From positions 124,001 through 188,000 of the forward strand of contig NZ_JALJDX010000221.1 in assembly GCF_022952855.1 (NCBI RefSeq): a DNA stretch of 64,000 bases, read 5' to 3'. A program made the position numbers and the translations under genes. The notes beneath the pieces were generated by a model. That model was given only the letters and a program-made list of their open reading frames with translations, made no database searches and was not told where the DNA came from. The stretch comes from Pseudomonas sp. RGM2987. Lineage in GTDB: Bacteria > Pseudomonadota > Gammaproteobacteria > Pseudomonadales > Pseudomonadaceae. Shown one piece after another: positions 23,395-32,656 of this stretch (position 1 is its first letter; every line of letters starts with the position of its first letter).

Positions 23395-25116
23395 ATGCCG
23401 CAGCCATGGCCCGCCACCGCTATCGCCCGTTCGATACTTGACGGTTTCGACGATTATCGCGAGCAATTCCGGCAGATTACCGACGGCGCCCGCGCCCGGT
23501 TCGAGCAGGCCCAGTGGCAGGAGGCGCAGGCGGCATCGGCGGCACGGATCAACCTGTACGAAGAAAAGGTCTTCGAAACCGTGGCCCGCTTGCGCCAGGC
23601 ATTCGACACCGAAGCGCTGATGGATGTCAGTTGCTGGCCGTTGGTCAAGAGCGCCTACATCAGCCTGATCGACCTGCGGTTCGACGATGAACTGTCGGAG
23701 ACCTGGTACAACTCGATCTTCTGCGGGCTGTTCAGCCATGATCTGATCAGCGACGGCACCATGTTCATCCACACCACCCGGCCCAGCCTGCGCCGGGCCC
23801 GTGCCGCCCAGACCCGCACCTACAAGCCCCAGGGCCAGCTCGACCGGATGCTCGCGCAGATCTTCGCCGACTACCGTTTCAGCGAAGACTACGCCGACCT
23901 GCCGGGCGACTTGCAGCGCCTTGAAGCCCAACTGCGCGAGAACCTGCCGGACTGGGTCTGCAAGGATCCTGAGCTGACCGTGGAACTGTTCTCCTCGGTG
24001 CTCTATCGCAACAAGGGCGCCTACCTGGTGGGCCGGATCTACACCCGCGATGACCAATGGCCGTTGGTGATTCCGCTGCTGCACCGCGAGGGCCGGGGCA
24101 TCCAGATCGACGCGCTGATCACCGATGAGGCGCAGGTCTCGATCATCTTCTCGTTCACCCGCTCGTACTTCATGGTGGACGTGCCGGTGCCGGCGGAATT
24201 CATCGGCTTTCTCAAGCGTATCCTGCCGGGCAAGCACATCGCCGAGCTGTATACCTCCATCGGCTTCTACAAGCACGGCAAATCCGAATTCTACCGGGCG
24301 CTGATCAATCACCTGGCCAACACCGACGATCAATTCATCATGGCACCGGGCGTGCGCGGCATGGTCATGAGCGTGTTCACCCTGCCGGGCTTCAACACCG
24401 TGTTCAAGATCATCAAGGACCGTTTCTCGCCCTCGAAGAACGTCGACCGGGCCACGGTGATCGAGAAGTATCGCCTGGTGAAAAGCGTCGACCGGGTCGG
24501 GCGCATGGCCGACACCCAGGAGTTCGCCGATTTCCGTTTCCCCCTGAGCAAGTTCGAGCCGGCGTGCCTCGAGGAATTGCTCGAGGTGGCACCGTCCACG
24601 GTCTCGGTGGAAGGCGACACAGTGTTGATCCGCCACTGCTGGACCGAGCGGCGCATGACCCCGCTGAACCTCTACCTGGAAAACGCCAACGAAGCCCAGG
24701 TGCGCGAGGCGCTGGAGGACTATGGCCTGGCCATCAAGCAACTGGCGGCGGCCAATATCTTCCCCGGCGACATGCTGCTCAAGAACTTCGGCGTGACCCG
24801 CCATGGCCGCGTGGTGTTCTACGACTACGACGAAATCTGCTTCCTGACCGAAGCCAACTTCCGCCACATCCCCCAGCCTCGCACCCCGGAAGACGAAATG
24901 GCCTCCGAGCCCTGGTACTCCATCGGGCCGCTGGACGTCTTCCCCGAGGAATTCCCGCCGTTCCTGTTTGCCGACGCGGGCCAGCGCAAGCTGTTCGACC
25001 AGTTGCACGGCGAGTTGTACAACGCCGACTACTGGAAAGGCCTGCAAGAGGCGATCCGGGCCGGGAAGGTGATCGATGTATTCCCTTATCGGCGCAAGGA
25101 TCTGGACAGCGAATAA
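23395..25116 (+). CDS. aceK: Isocitrate dehydrogenase kinase/phosphatase
   Basis: A 573-aa bifunctional enzyme that phosphorylates and dephosphorylates isocitrate dehydrogenase to switch carbon between the TCA cycle and the glyoxylate shunt. The N-terminal regulatory half begins IARSILDGFDDYREQFRQIT. The C-terminal kinase-like half includes the ATP site region and NIFPGDMLLKNFGVTRHGRV with FYDYDEICFL, the characteristic AceK active-site blocks. The length is standard. It is not in an ace operon here, which is normal in Pseudomonas. GAGG precedes the ATG by 10 nt. Confidence 0.96.
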   Translation: MPQPWPATAIARSILDGFDDYREQFRQITDGARARFEQAQWQEAQAASAARINLYEEKVFETVARLRQAFDTEALMDVSCWPLVKSAYISLIDLRFDDELSETWYNSIFCGLFSHDLISDGTMFIHTTRPSLRRARAAQTRTYKPQGQLDRMLAQIFADYRFSEDYADLPGDLQRLEAQLRENLPDWVCKDPELTVELFSSVLYRNKGAYLVGRIYTRDDQWPLVIPLLHREGRGIQIDALITDEAQVSIIFSFTRSYFMVDVPVPAEFIGFLKRILPGKHIAELYTSIGFYKHGKSEFYRALINHLANTDDQFIMAPGVRGMVMSVFTLPGFNTVFKIIKDRFSPSKNVDRATVIEKYRLVKSVDRVGRMADTQEFADFRFPLSKFEPACLEELLEVAPSTVSVEGDTVLIRHCWTERRMTPLNLYLENANEAQVREALEDYGLAIKQLAAANIFPGDMLLKNFGVTRHGRVVFYDYDEICFLTEANFRHIPQPRTPEDEMASEPWYSIGPLDVFPEEFPPFLFADAGQRKLFDQLHGELYNADYWKGLQEAIRAGKVIDVFPYRRKDLDSE

Positions 25117-25148
25117 CCTCGTTTTAGTAGACCTATAGCAAGCATGCT

Positions 25149-25248
25149 CTTGTGGCGAGGGAGCTTGCTCCCGCTGGGCTGCGAAGCGGCCCCGGCTTTT
25201 GGGCGGTTGCTGCGCAACCGAGCGGGAGCAAGCTCCCTCGCCACAAGT
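25149..25248. repeat. Paired REP element (family B)
   Basis: Inverted pair of TGTGGCGAGGGAGCTTGCTC units between aceK and hrpA. Confidence 0.9.
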
Positions 25249-25339
25249 GTTCCTCCCACAAAGCGGTTGAATTCGTCGTGCCGCGCGCAAATCTGCGACA
25301 ATCGCCCACTGCACAAAACCGACGACCCTTGCGTACCTG

Positions 25340-28300
25340 ATGACTGACCAAGCCCCCGCTCTCGACAAGCTGCTGAAAAACCTCGACCACGCCATGCTCG
25401 CCGACCGTCACCGGTTGCGGCGCCAGTTGCTCGAGCTGCGCAAGAAGCCCGACGAGGCCAAGCTGGCCCAGTGGGTGGCGCGCATGCAGGCGTCGTGTGA
25501 CCAGGTGCTGGCGCGCAAGGCCAGCCTGCCGCTGATTCGCTACGACGACAATCTGCCGATTGCCGCCAAGCGCGACGAGATCAAGGAGGCGCTGCTCAAG
25601 CACCAGGTGCTGATCATCGCCGGCGAAACCGGTTCGGGCAAAACCACCCAGTTGCCGAAGATCTGCCTGGAAATCGGTCGCGGCCAGCATGGTTTGATCG
25701 GCCACACCCAGCCCCGTCGGATCGCCGCCCGCAGCGTGGCGAGCCGGGTCGCCGAGGAGCTGGCGACGCCGTTGGGCGCGCTGGTGGGGTATCAGGTGCG
25801 GTTCGAGGACCAGAGCGACGCCAACACCCTGATCAAGCTGATGACCGACGGCATCCTGCTGGCCGAGACCCAGAACGACCGTTACCTGGAACGCTACGAC
25901 ACGATCATCGTCGACGAAGCCCATGAACGCAGCCTGAACATCGATTTCCTGCTGGGCTATCTCAAGACGCTGCTGCCGCGCCGCCCGGACCTGAAAGTCA
26001 TCATCACCTCGGCGACCATTGATCTTGAGCGTTTTTCCAAGCATTTCGATGATGCGCCGATTGTCGAGGTCTCCGGCCGGACCTTCCCGGTGGAAACCTG
26101 GTATCGGCCGCTGACCCTGGAGCAGGACGAGGAGGGCAACCGGGTCGAAGACGACCTGACCGTCGACCAGGCGATCCTTGCCACCCTCGATGAAATCGCC
26201 GCCCATGAGCGCAGCGAGCGCCGCAGTCCGGGCGACGTGCTGGTGTTCCTGCCGGGCGAGCGGGAGATTCGCGACGCGGCGGAAATGCTGCGCAAGGCCC
26301 AGCTCAAGCACACAGAGATCCTGCCGCTGTATGCGCGCTTGTCGCCGGCCGAGCAGCAGCGAATCTTCCAATCCCACCCGGGCCGGCGTGTGGTGCTGGC
26401 GACTAACGTCGCCGAAACCTCGCTCACCGTGCCGGGCATCCGCTACGTGATCGACAGCGGCACCGCCCGCATCAGCCGCTACAGCTACCGGGCCAAGGTC
26501 CAGCGCCTGCCCATCGAAGCGATTTCCCAGGCCAGCGCCAATCAGCGCAAGGGCCGCTGTGGGCGGGTCGAGCCGGGGATCTGTGTGCGGTTGTACAGCG
26601 AGGAGGATTTCCTCGGCCGGCCGGAATTCACCGACCCCGAGATCCTGCGCACTAACCTGGCGGCGGTGATCCTGCAGATGCTGCACCTGCGTCTCGGGGA
26701 AATCACCGATTTCCCGTTCATCGAGCCGCCGGACGGCAAGGCCATCAGTGACGGTTTCAACCTGCTGCAAGAACTCTCGGCGGTGGACCGCAACGGTCAG
26801 TTGACCCCACTCGGTCGGCAGTTGGCGCGCCTGCCGGTGGACCCGCGCATGGGCCGCATGCTCTTGGAAGCGGCCAAACTCGGCAGCCTTCAGGAAGTGC
26901 TGATCGTCGCCAGCGCCATGTCGATCCAGGACCCGCGCGAGCGCCCACCCGAGCGCCAGCAAGCCGCCGACCAGGCCCACGCCCAATGGAAAGACGTGGA
27001 TTCGGACTTCGCCGGGCTGGTCAATCTGTGGCGCGGTTTTGAAGAGCAGCGTCAAGCGCTGACCGCCAGCCCGCTGCGCAATTGGTGTCGCAAGAATTTC
27101 CTCAACTACCTGCGCCTGCGCGAGTGGCGTGACTCCCATCGCCAACTGAGCCTGATCTGTCGCGACATGCAGTTGAGCCTCAACAAGGAGCCGGCGGATT
27201 ACCCGAAACTGCACAAGGCGGTGCTCTCGGGCCTGCTCAGCCAGATCGGCCAGAAAACCGAAGAGGGCGATTACCTCGGTGCCCGGCAGCGTCGGTTCTG
27301 GGTCCACCCCTCGTCGGGCCTGGGCAAGAAGCGTCCACAGTGGCTGATGACTGCTGAGCTGGTGGAAACCACCAAGCTGTATGCGCGCATGGTCGCCAAG
27401 ATCGAGCCGGACTGGATCGAGCCACTGGCCGGGCACCTGATCAAGAAGAACCATTTCGAACCCCATTGGGAGAAGAAGCGCGGGCAAGTGGTGGCCTATG
27501 AACAGATCACCCTGTTCGGGCTGATCGTGGTCGGTCGTCGGCCGGTGCATTACGGTCCGGTGGACCCAGTGGTGTCGCGGGAGCTGTTCATCCGCGAGGC
27601 GCTGGTGCGCGGCGAGATCCAGTCGCGGGCCAAATGCCTGGGAGCCAACACCCGGCTTCTGGAACAGCTCGACGAACTGGAAGCCAAGGCCCGCCGTCGC
27701 GACATCCTGGCCGACGAAGAAACCTTGTTCGCGTTTTACGACGCACGCTTGCCGGCCGAGATCCACCAGACCGCGACCTTTGACAGCTGGTACCGGATCA
27801 ACAGCCAGAAAGACCCGCAGTTGCTGATCATGCGCGAAGAAGACGTGCTGGCCCGCGAGGCCAGCGAAGTCACCGCCGCGCATTACCCGGACACCTTGCG
27901 CGTCGGCGACCTGACCTTGCCCCTGAGCTACCACTTCGAGCCCAACCATCCCCGCGACGGCGTGACCCTGCGGGTGCCGGCGCCGCTGTTGCCGATGCTG
28001 CCGCCGGAGCGCCTGGAATGGCTGGTGCCGGGGATGATCGAGGCCAAGTGCATCGCCCTGGTGCGCAACCTGCCCAAGGCATTGCGCAAGAACTTCGTGC
28101 CGGTGCCGGATTTCGTCAAGGCGGCGCTGCAACGCATTACCTTTGCCGAAGGTTCGTTGCCGCAGTCCCTGGGCCGTGAGCTGTTGCGCATGACTGGGGC
28201 GCGGGTCAGTGATGAAGCCTGGGCCGAAGCGGCGCAGCAAGTGGAGAGCCATTTGCGCATGAACCTGGAAATCGTCGACGGCCAGGGCAAGTTCCTTGGC

Positions 28301-29251
28301 GAGGGCCGCGACCTGGCCGAGTTGACGGCGCGTTTTGCCGAGGCCAGCCAGGCCGCATTGGCCGTGCCACAAACGGCCAAGAGCCAGGCGCCGGTGGAGG
28401 CGAGAGTCTTCGCGCCGGTGGCCGAGAAAACCCAACAGAAGATCGCCGGGCTGTCGATGACGGTCTACCCGGCGCTGGTCGAAGAGGGCGGCGTGGTCAA
28501 GGAAGGCCGCTTCCCGACCCCAGCCGAAGCCGAGTTCCAGCATCGCCGCGCCTTGCAACGCTTGTTGATGCAGCAACTGGCCGAGTCCGCCAAGTTCTTG
28601 CGCGGCAAGCTGCCAGGGTTGACCGAGCTGGGCCTGCTGTACCGCGAACTCGGGCGCATCGACAGCCTGGTGGAAGACATCTTGCTGGCGAGCCTCGACA
28701 GCTGCGTGCTGGACGGCGAGGCGAGCCTGCCCCGCGACGGCGCGGCGCTGGCGTCCCTGGCCGAGCGCAAGCGCGGCGGCTGGACCGAGCACGCCGAGCG
28801 TCTGGCGAAGCTGACCCTGGACATTCTCAAGCTCTGGCATGGCCTGCAAAAACGCTTCAAGGGCAAGATCGACCTGGCCCAGGCCGTGGCGCTCAACGAC
28901 ATCAAGCAACAGCTCAGCCACCTGGTGTACCCGGGCTTCGTGCGCGAAACCCCGCATCAATGGCTCAAGGAACTGCCGCGCTACCTCAAGGCCATCGAGC
29001 AGCGTTTCGAGAAGCTGGGTAGCCAGGTGCAGAAGGACCGGGTCTGGAGCGGCGAGCTGTCGAACCTCTGGACGCAATACCAGGCCCGCGCCAGCAAACA
29101 CGCCCAGGAAGGCAAGCGCGACCCGCAACTGGAGCTGTACCGCTGGTGGCTGGAGGAATACCGGGTCTCGCTGTTCGCCCAGCAGTTGGGGACCAAGGTG
29201 CCGATTTCGGATAAGCGCTTGAGCAAGCAGTGGGGGCAGGTGGAGCCTTGA
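25340..29251 (+). CDS. hrpA: ATP-dependent RNA helicase HrpA
   Basis: A 1303-aa DEAH-box helicase of full family length. Walker A GETGSGKT starts at residue 95, DEAH is at 192-195, the SAT motif follows, and motif VI lies in SANQRKGRCGRV. Helicase-associated and OB-like domains follow the RecA pair, and the long C-terminal region (from about residue 600) is the DUF3418 module of HrpA. In E. coli HrpA acts in mRNA processing and in rescue of stalled ribosomes. The protein is cytoplasmic. The gene stands alone between REP-containing gaps. Confidence 0.96.
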   Translation: MTDQAPALDKLLKNLDHAMLADRHRLRRQLLELRKKPDEAKLAQWVARMQASCDQVLARKASLPLIRYDDNLPIAAKRDEIKEALLKHQVLIIAGETGSGKTTQLPKICLEIGRGQHGLIGHTQPRRIAARSVASRVAEELATPLGALVGYQVRFEDQSDANTLIKLMTDGILLAETQNDRYLERYDTIIVDEAHERSLNIDFLLGYLKTLLPRRPDLKVIITSATIDLERFSKHFDDAPIVEVSGRTFPVETWYRPLTLEQDEEGNRVEDDLTVDQAILATLDEIAAHERSERRSPGDVLVFLPGEREIRDAAEMLRKAQLKHTEILPLYARLSPAEQQRIFQSHPGRRVVLATNVAETSLTVPGIRYVIDSGTARISRYSYRAKVQRLPIEAISQASANQRKGRCGRVEPGICVRLYSEEDFLGRPEFTDPEILRTNLAAVILQMLHLRLGEITDFPFIEPPDGKAISDGFNLLQELSAVDRNGQLTPLGRQLARLPVDPRMGRMLLEAAKLGSLQEVLIVASAMSIQDPRERPPERQQAADQAHAQWKDVDSDFAGLVNLWRGFEEQRQALTASPLRNWCRKNFLNYLRLREWRDSHRQLSLICRDMQLSLNKEPADYPKLHKAVLSGLLSQIGQKTEEGDYLGARQRRFWVHPSSGLGKKRPQWLMTAELVETTKLYARMVAKIEPDWIEPLAGHLIKKNHFEPHWEKKRGQVVAYEQITLFGLIVVGRRPVHYGPVDPVVSRELFIREALVRGEIQSRAKCLGANTRLLEQLDELEAKARRRDILADEETLFAFYDARLPAEIHQTATFDSWYRINSQKDPQLLIMREEDVLAREASEVTAAHYPDTLRVGDLTLPLSYHFEPNHPRDGVTLRVPAPLLPMLPPERLEWLVPGMIEAKCIALVRNLPKALRKNFVPVPDFVKAALQRITFAEGSLPQSLGRELLRMTGARVSDEAWAEAAQQVESHLRMNLEIVDGQGKFLGEGRDLAELTARFAEASQAALAVPQTAKSQAPVEARVFAPVAEKTQQKIAGLSMTVYPALVEEGGVVKEGRFPTPAEAEFQHRRALQRLLMQQLAESAKFLRGKLPGLTELGLLYRELGRIDSLVEDILLASLDSCVLDGEASLPRDGAALASLAERKRGGWTEHAERLAKLTLDILKLWHGLQKRFKGKIDLAQAVALNDIKQQLSHLVYPGFVRETPHQWLKELPRYLKAIEQRFEKLGSQVQKDRVWSGELSNLWTQYQARASKHAQEGKRDPQLELYRWWLEEYRVSLFAQQLGTKVPISDKRLSKQWGQVEP

Positions 29252-29276
29252 TCTGCATCGGGCAACACCCCTGATC

Positions 29277-29370
29277 CCTGTGGGAGCGGGCTTGCTCGCG
29301 AAAGCGGTGTGTCAGTCGACATAAATATTGAATGTGCCACCATATTCGCGAGCAAGCCCGCTCCCACATC
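29277..29370. repeat. Paired REP element (family A)
   Basis: Inverted pair of GTGGGAGCGGGCTTGCTC units downstream of hrpA. The rest of this gap up to 29589 holds a smaller stem (CCCGTGGT at 29449 with ACCACGGG at 29470) but no gene that I can support. Confidence 0.88.
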
Positions 29371-29589
29371 AAGAGGAGATGTGCGACAGCTCATGGGAAT
29401 GGGCCAAACCCAGCGTTTATGGCAAACTTCGCGCCTATAAATGCCGGTCCCGTGGTTTTGCGCTTCAATACCACGGGCGGATCGGAATAAAGCGATGCCA
29501 GGTCTGCCTCCCCTGGATGGGAAAAGACCCTTTGCGTATTGGTACGTCGGTGCCAATGCTTTCTGCCTGAACAGATCAGAGACACGACC

Positions 29590-30711
29590 ATGCATAACGT
29601 CGTCATCAGCGGCACCGGCCTGTACACCCCGGCCAACAGCATCTCCAATGAAGAGCTGGTGCAATCTTTCAACACCTATGTCGCCCAGTTCAACGCCGAC
29701 AACGCCGAAGCCATCGCGCGCGGCGAGGTCGAGGCGTTGACCGAATCCAACGCGGCGTTCATCGAAAAGGCCTCCGGCATCAAGAGCCGCTTTGTCATGG
29801 ATAAGGACGGCATCCTCGACCCGCAACGCATGACCCCGCGCCTGCCCGAGCGCACCAACGATGAATGGTCGATTCTTTGCGAAATGGCCGTCGGTGCCGC
29901 CAAGCAGGCCTTGGAGCGTGCCGGTCGCACGGCCGCCGATATCGATGGCGTGATCGTCGCCTGTTCCAATTTGCAGCGTGCGTACCCGGCCATCGCCATC
30001 GAAGTCCAGGAAGCCCTGGGCATCCAGGGGTTTGGCTTTGACATGAACGTTGCCTGTTCTTCGGCGACCTTCGGCATCCAGGCGGCGGCCAACAGCGTGC
30101 AGTTGGGCCAGGCCCGGGCGATCCTGATGGTCAATCCGGAAGTCTGCACCGGTCACCTGAACTTCCGCGACCGTGACAGCCACTTCATCTTCGGCGACGC
30201 GGCCACCGCCGTAGTCATCGAACGGGCCGACCAGGCCACCTCCAAGCACCAGTTCGACGTGGTCAGCACCAAGTTGCTCACCAAGTTCTCCAACAACATC
30301 CGCAACAACTTCGGCTTCCTCAACCGCGCTGCAGAAGAGGGCATCGGCAGCCGCGACAAGCTGTTCGTCCAGGAAGGCCGCAAGGTGTTCCGCGACGTCT
30401 GCCCGATGGTCGCCGAGCTGATCGGTGCCCACCTGGAGGAAAACCAGCTGAACGTCGCCGATGTGAAGCGCTTCTGGCTGCATCAGGCCAACCTGAGCAT
30501 GAACCAGCTGATCGTGCGAAAACTGCTGGGCCGTGAGGCTACCGAAGAGGAAGCGCCGGTGATCCTCGACCGCTACGCCAACACCAGTTCGGCAGGTTCG
30601 GTGATTGCCTTCCACAAATATCAGGACGACCTGCCCGGTGGCTCGGTCGCGGTCCTCAGCTCGTTTGGCGCCGGGTATTCGATTGGCAGCGTGATTCTGC
30701 GCAGGCGCTGA
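29590..30711 (+). CDS. 3-oxoacyl-ACP synthase III family protein (FabH-like)
   Basis: A 373-aa ketoacyl synthase III-type enzyme with the complete catalytic triad: Cys156 in NVACSSATFG, His298 in WLHQANLSMN and Asn331 in YANTSSAGS. It condenses an acyl-CoA with malonyl-ACP. The protein is longer than housekeeping FabH and carries an insert around residues 30-60. Its neighbours (hrpA upstream, phosphate porin downstream) resemble the P. aeruginosa region of PA3286, a FabH-like enzyme that takes medium-chain acyl-CoA from beta-oxidation into fatty acid synthesis. That orthology is from memory. ATG 29590 gives the family N terminus. Confidence 0.88.
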   Translation: MHNVVISGTGLYTPANSISNEELVQSFNTYVAQFNADNAEAIARGEVEALTESNAAFIEKASGIKSRFVMDKDGILDPQRMTPRLPERTNDEWSILCEMAVGAAKQALERAGRTAADIDGVIVACSNLQRAYPAIAIEVQEALGIQGFGFDMNVACSSATFGIQAAANSVQLGQARAILMVNPEVCTGHLNFRDRDSHFIFGDAATAVVIERADQATSKHQFDVVSTKLLTKFSNNIRNNFGFLNRAAEEGIGSRDKLFVQEGRKVFRDVCPMVAELIGAHLEENQLNVADVKRFWLHQANLSMNQLIVRKLLGREATEEEAPVILDRYANTSSAGSVIAFHKYQDDLPGGSVAVLSSFGAGYSIGSVILRRR

Positions 30712-30761
30712 TCCGGTCCGGCCATCCTCTGTGGCAAGTGGAGCTGTCGTGGCAAAGGAGC

Positions 30762-30860
30762 TTGCTGTGGCGAGGGAGCTTGCTCCCGCTGGGCTGCGAA
30801 GTAGCCCCAAAGCTTGCGGTCGCTACGCAACCGAGCGGGAGCAAGCTCCCTCGCCACAAA
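30762..30860. repeat. Paired REP element (family B) with extra partial copy
   Basis: A full inverted family B pair (30766-30858) is preceded directly by a fragment of the same unit (TGGCAAAGGAGCTTGC at 30750-30765), as if one unit was inserted into or duplicated next to another. Confidence 0.85.
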
Positions 30861-30963
30861 GAGCAGCCTCAGGCCTCTCAACCTCTTCCCCATCGCATTA
30901 GCCAGTACAAAACCCTGTGGGTTTGTGGTGACTGGTTATTCACTTTCGAAGTAAAAAGTTCCC

Positions 30964-30981
30964 CTGTCATAAAATCTTTAT
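30964..30981 (+). promoter_or_regulatory. Candidate Pho box
   Basis: CTGTCATAAAATCTTTAT has a perfect first half-site (CTGTCAT) and AT-rich centre compared with the PhoB consensus of two CTGTCAT repeats, but the second half is poor. It lies 111 nt before the start of the phosphate-type porin, where PhoB control is expected for the family. Confidence 0.45.
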
Positions 30982-31091
30982 CTGATGGCAACTTGCCTGA
31001 CACAACCTGCCGCCAAGATCCCCTCCCAACACCAGCGGGCCCGTTTCCGCGTGTTTTCTAACGCATAGACTACCAACAGGGGAATTCTTCG

Positions 31092-32402
31092 ATGATCCGT
31101 AAGCACTTCGCAGGTGTTGCCGCCAGCGCACTGGCAATGGCAGTTACCGCCCAGGCTTTCGCCGGCACCGTCACCACCGACGGCGCCGATATCGTGGTCA
31201 AAACCAAGGGCGGCCTTGAGGTTGCCACCACTGACAAAGAGTTCAGCTTCAAGCTCGGCGGTCGTTTGCAGGCTGACTACAGCCAGTTCGACGGGATCTA
31301 CACCGACAACGGCAAATCGGCTGACGCCGCCTACATCCGTCGCGCCTTCCTGGAGCTGTCCGGCGTGCTGTACACGGACTGGGCCTACACCATCAACTAC
31401 GACATGTCCCACAACAGTGGCGACTCCGATAACGGCTATTTCGACGAAGCGTCCCTGGCCTACAACGGCTTCAAGCCGGTTTCCATCAAGGTCGGTCGTT
31501 TCGACCCCGACTTCGGCCTGGAAAAAGCCACCAGCTCCAAGTGGGTCACCGCACCTGAGCGTAACGCCGCCTACGACCTGATCGACTGGACCAACAGCCA
31601 CCAGAACGGCCTGGGCCTGCAAGCCTCCAGCACCTTCGCCGACTCGTTCTACGCCTCGGCCGGTGTGTTCAGCAAAGACACCGACGACACCGACGGCGAC
31701 AGTGTCAAGCAAGTCAACGGTCGCTTCGTCTTCGCCCCGATGCACGACGCCGGCAACGTGCTGCACTTCGGTGTGAACGTGGCTTCGCGTGACGTCTCCG
31801 ACACCGTGTTCGACGCTCGTTATCGTTCCCGCCTGGGCATGCGTGGCGTGGAAACCCTCGGCGGCAACGATGCCGGTCCTAACGGCAACCGTCCGGTACT
31901 GGGCGGCGCCAACAACTCGCCGGCCGGCTCCTACGACCGCGACACCGCGTTCGGCCTGGAAGCCGCTTTCGCCATGGGCCCTGCGTCGATCCAGGGTGAA
32001 TACATCACCCGCAAGACCAAGGCTGATGCCGATGGTTTCGAAGACATCAAGGGCCACGGCTTCTATGTCCAGGGCGCCTACACCCTCACCGGCGAATCGC
32101 GCGGCTATAAAGTCGGCAAGTTCGACGCCATCAAGCCGCAGAACAAGTCCATCGGCGCCTGGGAAGTGTTCTATCGCTACGACAGCCTGACCGTCGAAGA
32201 CGACAACATCACCACCGCCAGCGCCACCCGTGACGTCGGCGATGCCGAAGCCAAGGTGCACAACCTGGGCGTGAACTGGTACGCCAACGAAGCGGTGAAA
32301 ATCTCCGCCGCCTACATCAAGGCCAAGACTGACAAAGTCACCAACGTCAACGGCGACGACGACGGCGATGGCTTCGTGGTTCGTGCCCAGTACGTGTTCT
32401 AA
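31092..32402 (+). CDS. OprO/OprP-type phosphate-selective porin
   Basis: Outer-membrane porin of 436 aa in the OprO/OprP family, which forms trimeric channels for phosphate or polyphosphate. Residues 1-24 are a signal peptide ending AQAFAG. The mature protein opens with the family segment (FKLGGRLQADYSQFDG, YIRRAFLELSG) and ends in the aromatic motif VVRAQYVF with a C-terminal Phe, as required for BamA-dependent insertion. Regularly spaced amphipathic strands fit a 16-strand barrel. A possible Pho box lies upstream and a strong terminator downstream. OprO and OprP cannot be told apart here. Confidence 0.9.
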   Translation: MIRKHFAGVAASALAMAVTAQAFAGTVTTDGADIVVKTKGGLEVATTDKEFSFKLGGRLQADYSQFDGIYTDNGKSADAAYIRRAFLELSGVLYTDWAYTINYDMSHNSGDSDNGYFDEASLAYNGFKPVSIKVGRFDPDFGLEKATSSKWVTAPERNAAYDLIDWTNSHQNGLGLQASSTFADSFYASAGVFSKDTDDTDGDSVKQVNGRFVFAPMHDAGNVLHFGVNVASRDVSDTVFDARYRSRLGMRGVETLGGNDAGPNGNRPVLGGANNSPAGSYDRDTAFGLEAAFAMGPASIQGEYITRKTKADADGFEDIKGHGFYVQGAYTLTGESRGYKVGKFDAIKPQNKSIGAWEVFYRYDSLTVEDDNITTASATRDVGDAEAKVHNLGVNWYANEAVKISAAYIKAKTDKVTNVNGDDDGDGFVVRAQYVF

Positions 32403-32451
32403 GCCACGTAGCTGATACACCGCTCTTGCTTCATCCGTTAATGCTCCTTTG

Positions 32452-32478
32452 AACCCCGCCGCTGGCGGGGTTTTTTTT
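32452..32478 (+). terminator. Rho-independent terminator of the porin gene
   Basis: AACCCCGCC and GGCGGGGTT form a 9-bp stem around a GCT loop, followed by a run of eight T, about 50 nt after the porin stop. The following stretch to 32656 contains no gene I can support. Confidence 0.9.
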
Positions 32479-32656
32479 GAGCTGCATTTGGGTGAAGCAC
32501 TGTATGGGCAGTCACCTGTCAACCCTGACAGTTTCAAGGCAGCGCGAAAGGGTGCTTACTCCCTTCAACGGCAGAACGATGAGGCTCCTGATCTGCTTGT
32601 CGAAATGCAGCGCCATGTACAGCACATGGCAGCCTACGGTGAATAGGGAGAGCAAC

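Noticed and set aside
25133..29128. Reverse-strand frame of 1331 codons opposite hrpA, and another at 22462-25395
   Set aside because: Shadow frames of hrpA and aceK; no recognisable domain, and the forward proteins are clearly conserved.
32449..32646. Small frame of 65 codons upstream of the first Rhs gene
   Set aside because: It begins inside the porin terminator and shows no domain or ribosome site.
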